Shown piece by piece: positions 60,702-64,000 of a stretch of 64,000 nt of DNA. The DNA lies in NCBI GenBank assembly GCA_023391695.1, contig JAEWAK010000073.1, positions 62,001-126,000 of the forward strand, given 5' to 3'. Position 1 is the stretch's first letter. Each line of letters begins with the position of its first letter. Source of the DNA: Bacillota bacterium. GTDB lineage: Bacteria > Bacillota > Clostridia > Lachnospirales > Lachnospiraceae. Under the pieces are notes generated by a model, which did no database searches, was not told the origin of the DNA, and saw only the letters and a list, made by a program, of their open reading frames with translations. The position numbers were made by a program, and so were the translations under genes.

Positions 60702-60833
60702 TGCCCCGGGAAATCCGCCAGGATTTCGAGTTAGCCAGGACCCAAATATGCGGCTTCCACATATTTTGTTTGCATAAACGCATTTATGCGTTGTTCGATA
60801 GGACCGCAGTGACGGAACAGTCACAATAAACTA
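60702..60833 (+). repeat. Intergenic repeat element B with hairpins (fliY-cheY gap)
   Basis: The segment 60702-60734 (TGCCCCGGGAAATC onward) matches the element at 15147-15179. It is followed by hairpins AAATATG/CATATTT (60743-60766), GCATAAA/TTTATGC around CGCA (60772-60789) and GTGAC/GTCAC (60809-60824). The gap is the longest in the second half of the otherwise tight operon. There is no T-tract. It may be an inserted dispersed element or a processing site that sets cheY levels apart from the structural genes. Confidence 0.5.
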
Positions 60834-60865
60834 ATAATACTAACATATGATAGGAGATTAAAATA

Positions 60866-61228
60866 ATGGCAAAAAATATATTAATATGTGATGATGCTGC
60901 ATTCATGAGAATGATGATTAAGGATATTTTAAGCAAGAATGGTTATACCATTGTTGGTGAGGCTGAAAACGGTGTGAAAGCAGTTGAAAAATTTAATGAA
61001 ACCAGACCGGACCTGGTAATGATGGATATTACCATGCCGGAGATGGACGGAATACAGGCCCTGAAAAAAATTAAAGCTGCTGATCCAAGCGCTAATATAA
61101 TCATGTGTTCCGCAATGGGACAGCAGGCTATGGTTATCGAATCAATCCAATCCGGCGCCAAGGATTTTATTGTTAAACCATTTCAGGCAGACAGGGTACT
61201 TGAGGCAGTTAAAAAAGCAGTTGGTTGA
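60866..61228 (+). CDS. cheY: Chemotaxis response regulator CheY
   Basis: CheY is a single-domain receiver of 120 residues. Phosphorylated CheY binds FliM and FliY to change rotation. The acid pocket Asp9-Asp10 and the phosphorylation site Asp54 (V-M-M-D-I-T-M-P) are present, with the switch residue in M-C-S-A-M-G near 84 and the lysine in F-I-V-K-P-F near 104. AGGAG precedes ATG 60866. The kinase CheA is not in the window. Confidence 0.96.
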   Translation: MAKNILICDDAAFMRMMIKDILSKNGYTIVGEAENGVKAVEKFNETRPDLVMMDITMPEMDGIQALKKIKAADPSANIIMCSAMGQQAMVIESIQSGAKDFIVKPFQADRVLEAVKKAVG

Positions 61229-61275
61229 TAGGTAGAGGCATTAACCGGTAATTTGGTTTTGTCATGGGAGCTGGT

Positions 61276-61674
61276 ATGATTATTTTAGCTGCAGGTATGT
61301 CAGACTGGAATAGCTTACTTCAATTGCTTGGGGTAAGTATTCTATTTATATTTATTCTTGTTATAACCTATTATACTACCAAATTTGTAGGCGGTGTAAA
61401 GCTTGGAATAACGAAAAACAGTAATTTTAAGGTTCTGGAGACCCATAAAGTCGCACAAAATAAATATCTTCAATTGATTCAGATTGGAACGAGATATTTT
61501 GTAATATCAATCGGTAAAGATGATATCCGGTTTCTGGCAGAATTAAATGAAGGCGATATAATACAGCAGGAAGAATTGAAATCGCCAAAAAACAACTTTA
61601 CGGAATTGTTTAATTCCGTAATAAAAAGACAAAAAGAAAAAAATAAAGATGATCAGGAAAATGATCAACAGTAA
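61276..61674 (+). CDS. fliO: Flagellar biosynthesis protein FliO (FliZ)
   Basis: FliO is a small membrane protein that helps FliP assemble in the export gate. The 132-residue protein has one helix (about 14-36), then a conserved-looking V-L-E-T-H-K-V-A-Q-N-K-Y-L-Q-L-I-Q-I-G beta region and a charged Lys/Asp/Glu/Gln tail. ATG 61276 follows ATGGGAG; ATG 61264 in the same frame overlaps it. The position directly before fliP supports the name. Confidence 0.85.
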   Translation: MIILAAGMSDWNSLLQLLGVSILFIFILVITYYTTKFVGGVKLGITKNSNFKVLETHKVAQNKYLQLIQIGTRYFVISIGKDDIRFLAELNEGDIIQQEELKSPKNNFTELFNSVIKRQKEKNKDDQENDQQ

Positions 61675-61686
61675 AGGTTGGTATTC

Positions 61687-62556
61687 ATGAATACATTTGT
61701 TAAAAAGCACTTAAGAAGCATGCAGGGAATTATCAGAATCTTATTTGTAATATGTATATTAACCTTTATTTTTGCTACTCCGGTTTATGCGGCAGGGGTT
61801 GGTAATAATAACAATACTGCTAATACCGCAGCAGGAGAGAATACGGATACAAATGATGACTCTGATGTGGGTCTGAATGGGAATATAGGCCCTTTTCAGT
61901 TTAATCTGGATACGGGAAGTAAAGACGGAGGATTGACGTCCACCCTTCAGATATTAGTAGTTCTGACGTTAATAACACTGGCTCCTTCCATTCTTATAAT
62001 GGTTACGTCTTTTACACGTATTCTGATTGTACTGCATTTTGTCAGATCGGCTTTGGGAACTCAGACTACGCCCCCGAATCAGGTATTAATCGGCCTGGCA
62101 TTATTTCTGACTTTCTTTATTATGTCGCCGGTATTTACCCAGATTAATAATGATGCCATAAAGCCGTTATCGAGCGGTGAAATAACTCAGGAAGAAGCAT
62201 TAAAGGCAGGAACTGCCCCTATAAGGGAATTTATGCTGGACCAGGTAAAGCCCAAAGATTTAAAATTATTTATGGATATAGCCCAGATCGGTCCGGTGGA
62301 CTCCATGGATAAGATTCCGACAACCGTAATAATTCCCGCTTTTATAATAAGCGAATTAAGGATCGCATTTATTATAGGTTTTGTTATTTATATACCATTT
62401 ATTGTTATTGATATGGTTGTTGCGTCAACGCTGATGTCCATGGGTATGATGATGCTGCCGCCGACAACGATTTCCATGCCGTTTAAAATTCTGCTGTTTA
62501 TTCTGGCTGATGGCTGGGGGTTAATTATCGGTGAATTAGTAAAAACATTTTATTAA
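61687..62556 (+). CDS. fliP: Flagellar type III export gate protein FliP
   Basis: FliP builds the core of the export channel. The 289-residue protein has a cleavable-looking signal peptide ending T-P-V-Y-A-A near residue 36, a Thr/Asn/Asp-rich mature start, and four membrane segments. Family motifs include L-A-P-S-I-L-I-M-V-T-S-F-T-R-I-L-I-V-L, P-P-N-Q-V-L-I-G-L-A-L-F-L-T and the C-terminal M-M-M-L-P-P. ATG 61687 follows AAAGG; the frame's TTG 61678 lacks spacing. fliQ follows after 33 nt. Confidence 0.97.
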   Translation: MNTFVKKHLRSMQGIIRILFVICILTFIFATPVYAAGVGNNNNTANTAAGENTDTNDDSDVGLNGNIGPFQFNLDTGSKDGGLTSTLQILVVLTLITLAPSILIMVTSFTRILIVLHFVRSALGTQTTPPNQVLIGLALFLTFFIMSPVFTQINNDAIKPLSSGEITQEEALKAGTAPIREFMLDQVKPKDLKLFMDIAQIGPVDSMDKIPTTVIIPAFIISELRIAFIIGFVIYIPFIVIDMVVASTLMSMGMMMLPPTTISMPFKILLFILADGWGLIIGELVKTFY

Positions 62557-62589
62557 TTCATTACGGATAAATAAAGGGAGCAAAGAAAA

Positions 62590-62865
62590 ATGAATGAAAA
62601 TATTATTATTGATATTGCCAGAGATACACTTTGGTTAATCATTAAGGTATCAGCTCCTATGCTGATTACTTCCCTGGTAGTAGGTCTTGTGGTAAGTATC
62701 CTGCAGACAGTAACTTCAATACAGGAACAAACCCTCACATTTGTTCCGAAGGTAATTGCGGTTTTTCTGGTTATTATGCTGTTTGGAAGCTGGATGATGA
62801 CCGAAGTAAGAGATTTTACGGTTAGCCTGATTACAAATATAGGCTATTACATTCAATCCTCATGA
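62590..62865 (+). CDS. fliQ: Flagellar type III export gate protein FliQ
   Basis: FliQ is a 91-residue two-helix membrane protein (about 17-41 and 53-75) of the export gate. It has the family's V-S-I-L-Q-T-V-T-S-I-Q-E-Q-T-L-T-F-V-P-K segment between the helices. AGGGAGC precedes ATG 62590. The stop codon overlaps the fliR start (ATGA), so translation is coupled. Confidence 0.97.
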   Translation: MNENIIIDIARDTLWLIIKVSAPMLITSLVVGLVVSILQTVTSIQEQTLTFVPKVIAVFLVIMLFGSWMMTEVRDFTVSLITNIGYYIQSS

Positions 62866-63626
62866 CCTTTACTGTACATAATTTTGAGATTTTTTTGCTG
62901 ATACTGGTGAGGATAACAGCGTTCATCTATGTGGCACCGTTTTTTAGCTTAAGGGATGTTCCTCAGAAAGTTAAAGTTGGATTTTCATTGTTTTTTTCAT
63001 TTATCATGTTTCAGACGGTATCCGGGGATATACAGTATGATGGTGTTATCGGTTATGCCGCATTGGTCATAAGTGAGCTGATGGTCGGCTTAATCATAGG
63101 TTTTTTTACAAACGTAAGTTATTATATCCTGTCCTTTGCCGGCAGTATGATAGATATGGAAATCGGTTTTTCCATGGTCAATGAATTCGATCCCGTCTCC
63201 AATATACAGACGACCATTACCAGTAATTATTATATGTATGTCGTTATGTTAATAATGCTGGTAACAAACCTGCATCACTATATTATATTAGCTATTGCGG
63301 ATACTTTTAAGGTAATACCCCTTGGGGCAGCTAATATCAGCCCTGATTTATATTTGCTGATGCTGCAGTTTATAAAAGAATATTTTATTATCGGGTTCCG
63401 CATCGTATTACCGATCTTCGCAGGAATGCTTATTGTAAATTCAATTTTAGCTATTTTAGCTAAGATAGCACCCCAGCTGAATATGTTTGTAATTGGTCTC
63501 CAGCTAAAGGTTTTCGTAGGGTTGGTCATACTTTTTCTGCTGGTTGGTTTTACACCTGCGATTTCAGGATTTATTTTTGATGAAATGATCACGATGATGA
63601 AAGCTGCGGTTAATGCGTTATCTTAA
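62862..63626 (+). CDS. fliR: Flagellar type III export gate protein FliR
   Basis: FliR completes the FliP-FliQ-FliR export gate. The 254-residue protein has about six hydrophobic helices. Family motifs include F-L-L-I-L-V-R-I-T-A-F near the N-terminus, V-P-Q-K-V-K-V-G-F-S, and G-S-M-I-D-M-E-I-G-F-S-M-V-N near 91-104. ATG 62862 overlaps the fliQ stop by 4 nt. flhB follows after 27 nt. Confidence 0.96.
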   Translation: MTFTVHNFEIFLLILVRITAFIYVAPFFSLRDVPQKVKVGFSLFFSFIMFQTVSGDIQYDGVIGYAALVISELMVGLIIGFFTNVSYYILSFAGSMIDMEIGFSMVNEFDPVSNIQTTITSNYYMYVVMLIMLVTNLHHYIILAIADTFKVIPLGAANISPDLYLLMLQFIKEYFIIGFRIVLPIFAGMLIVNSILAILAKIAPQLNMFVIGLQLKVFVGLVILFLLVGFTPAISGFIFDEMITMMKAAVNALS

Positions 63627-63653
63627 AGAATCTGTGTGAGGAGGTCAAATCCA

Positions 63654-64000
63654 TGGAAAGGCTTTTAAAATATAACCTGCAGTATTTTGCAGAAGGAGCC
63701 GGCGGGGAAAAAACGGAAGAAGCCACCTCGAAAAAATTAACCGATGCAAGAAATGAAGGACAGGTTGCCAGAAGTACCGATTTAATTACCGCATCCGCAC
63801 TATTGGCATTATTCTTAACCTTAAAGAATTTTATCGGCATGATCGGAAATAATTTTATCGGTTCCTTTATAAAAATTTACAACAGTATTCATGTCCTGGC
63901 GAAGGATGATTTTACCCATATGACCGCCCAGAATTTATTGCAGGATACCGCGTTTACCATATTGAAAATATCGGTTCCGTTATTTATATCAGCTTTTGCC
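63654..64000 (+). CDS. flhB: Flagellar biosynthesis protein FlhB (right-truncated)
   Basis: Only the first 115 codons are inside the window; the frame is open at the right edge. FlhB is the export switch that changes specificity from hook to filament after FliK signalling. The N-terminus shows Y-N-L-Q-Y-F-A-E, then the signature E-K-T-E-E-A-T-S-K-K-L-T-D-A-R-N-E-G-Q-V-A-R-S, followed by the first transmembrane helix. The autocleavage N-P-T-H motif would lie beyond the edge. GAGGAGG precedes ATG 63654. Confidence 0.95.

Overview
The window comes from a low-GC, endospore-forming, flagellated Firmicute. A clostridial Lachnospiraceae relative fits best. This rests on the spoIIGA-sigE-sigG block behind ftsZ, spoVD and a YlmC/YmxH gene, a CodY gene beside a large flagellar operon, a MurE of the meso-diaminopimelate type, and codon use with many AAA, GAA and ATA codons. 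Genus and species are not determinable from this window alone. No tRNA, rRNA, CRISPR array, transposase or phage gene was seen; this is a core-genome segment, almost entirely on the + strand.

Layout. (1) 1-251: tail of a probable NUDIX protein. (2) 694-18677: murE, murF, priA, def, fmt, yugP-type protease, rsmB, rlmN, prpC, prkC, rsgA, rpe, thiN, ychF, lgt. This is the familiar Firmicute translation, cell-wall and Ser/Thr-signalling cluster. (3) 18678-32623: the division and cell-wall (dcw) cluster, starting with a clear MraZ operator: mraZ, rsmH, ftsL, two class B penicillin-binding proteins, mraY, murD, ftsW, murA, ftsQ/divIB, ftsZ. murE and murF lie in the upstream block; murG, murB, murC and ftsA are not in the window. 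(4) 32624-36227: spoIIGA, sigE, sigG (forespore/mother-cell sporulation control) and a convergent ylmC-family gene. (5) 36228-42810: nrdR, a GNAT acetyltransferase, yifB/comM, dprA, topA. (6) 42811-44138: a tandem duplicated, highly structured intergenic element followed by codY. (7) 44139-64000: a flagellar operon, flgB-flgC-fliE-fliF-fliG-fliH-fliI-fliJ-ylxF-fliK-flgD-(TIGR02530-like)-flgE-flbD-motA-motB-fliL-fliM-fliY-cheY-fliO-fliP-fliQ-fliR-flhB, with flhB cut by the right edge.

How it fits together. Blocks 2 and 3 make the peptidoglycan precursor (MurA, MurD, MurE, MurF, MraY), polymerise and cross-link it at the septum (FtsW, the two PBPs, FtsL, FtsQ, FtsZ) and sense its state through the PASTA kinase PrkC and its phosphatase. 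Block 4 converts an asymmetric division into compartment-specific transcription. CodY links nutrient status to stationary-phase behaviour and sits directly before the motility operon.

The genes themselves are ordinary. The less ordinary material is between them: a pair of 97-98 nt repeats, each with three hairpins, before codY; a shared leader element before murE and ftsQ; a nested inverted-repeat element after ftsZ; hairpin elements bracketing sigE-sigG; and a repeat family shared by the rsgA-rpe and fliY-cheY gaps. All of these were read by eye and no search was run.
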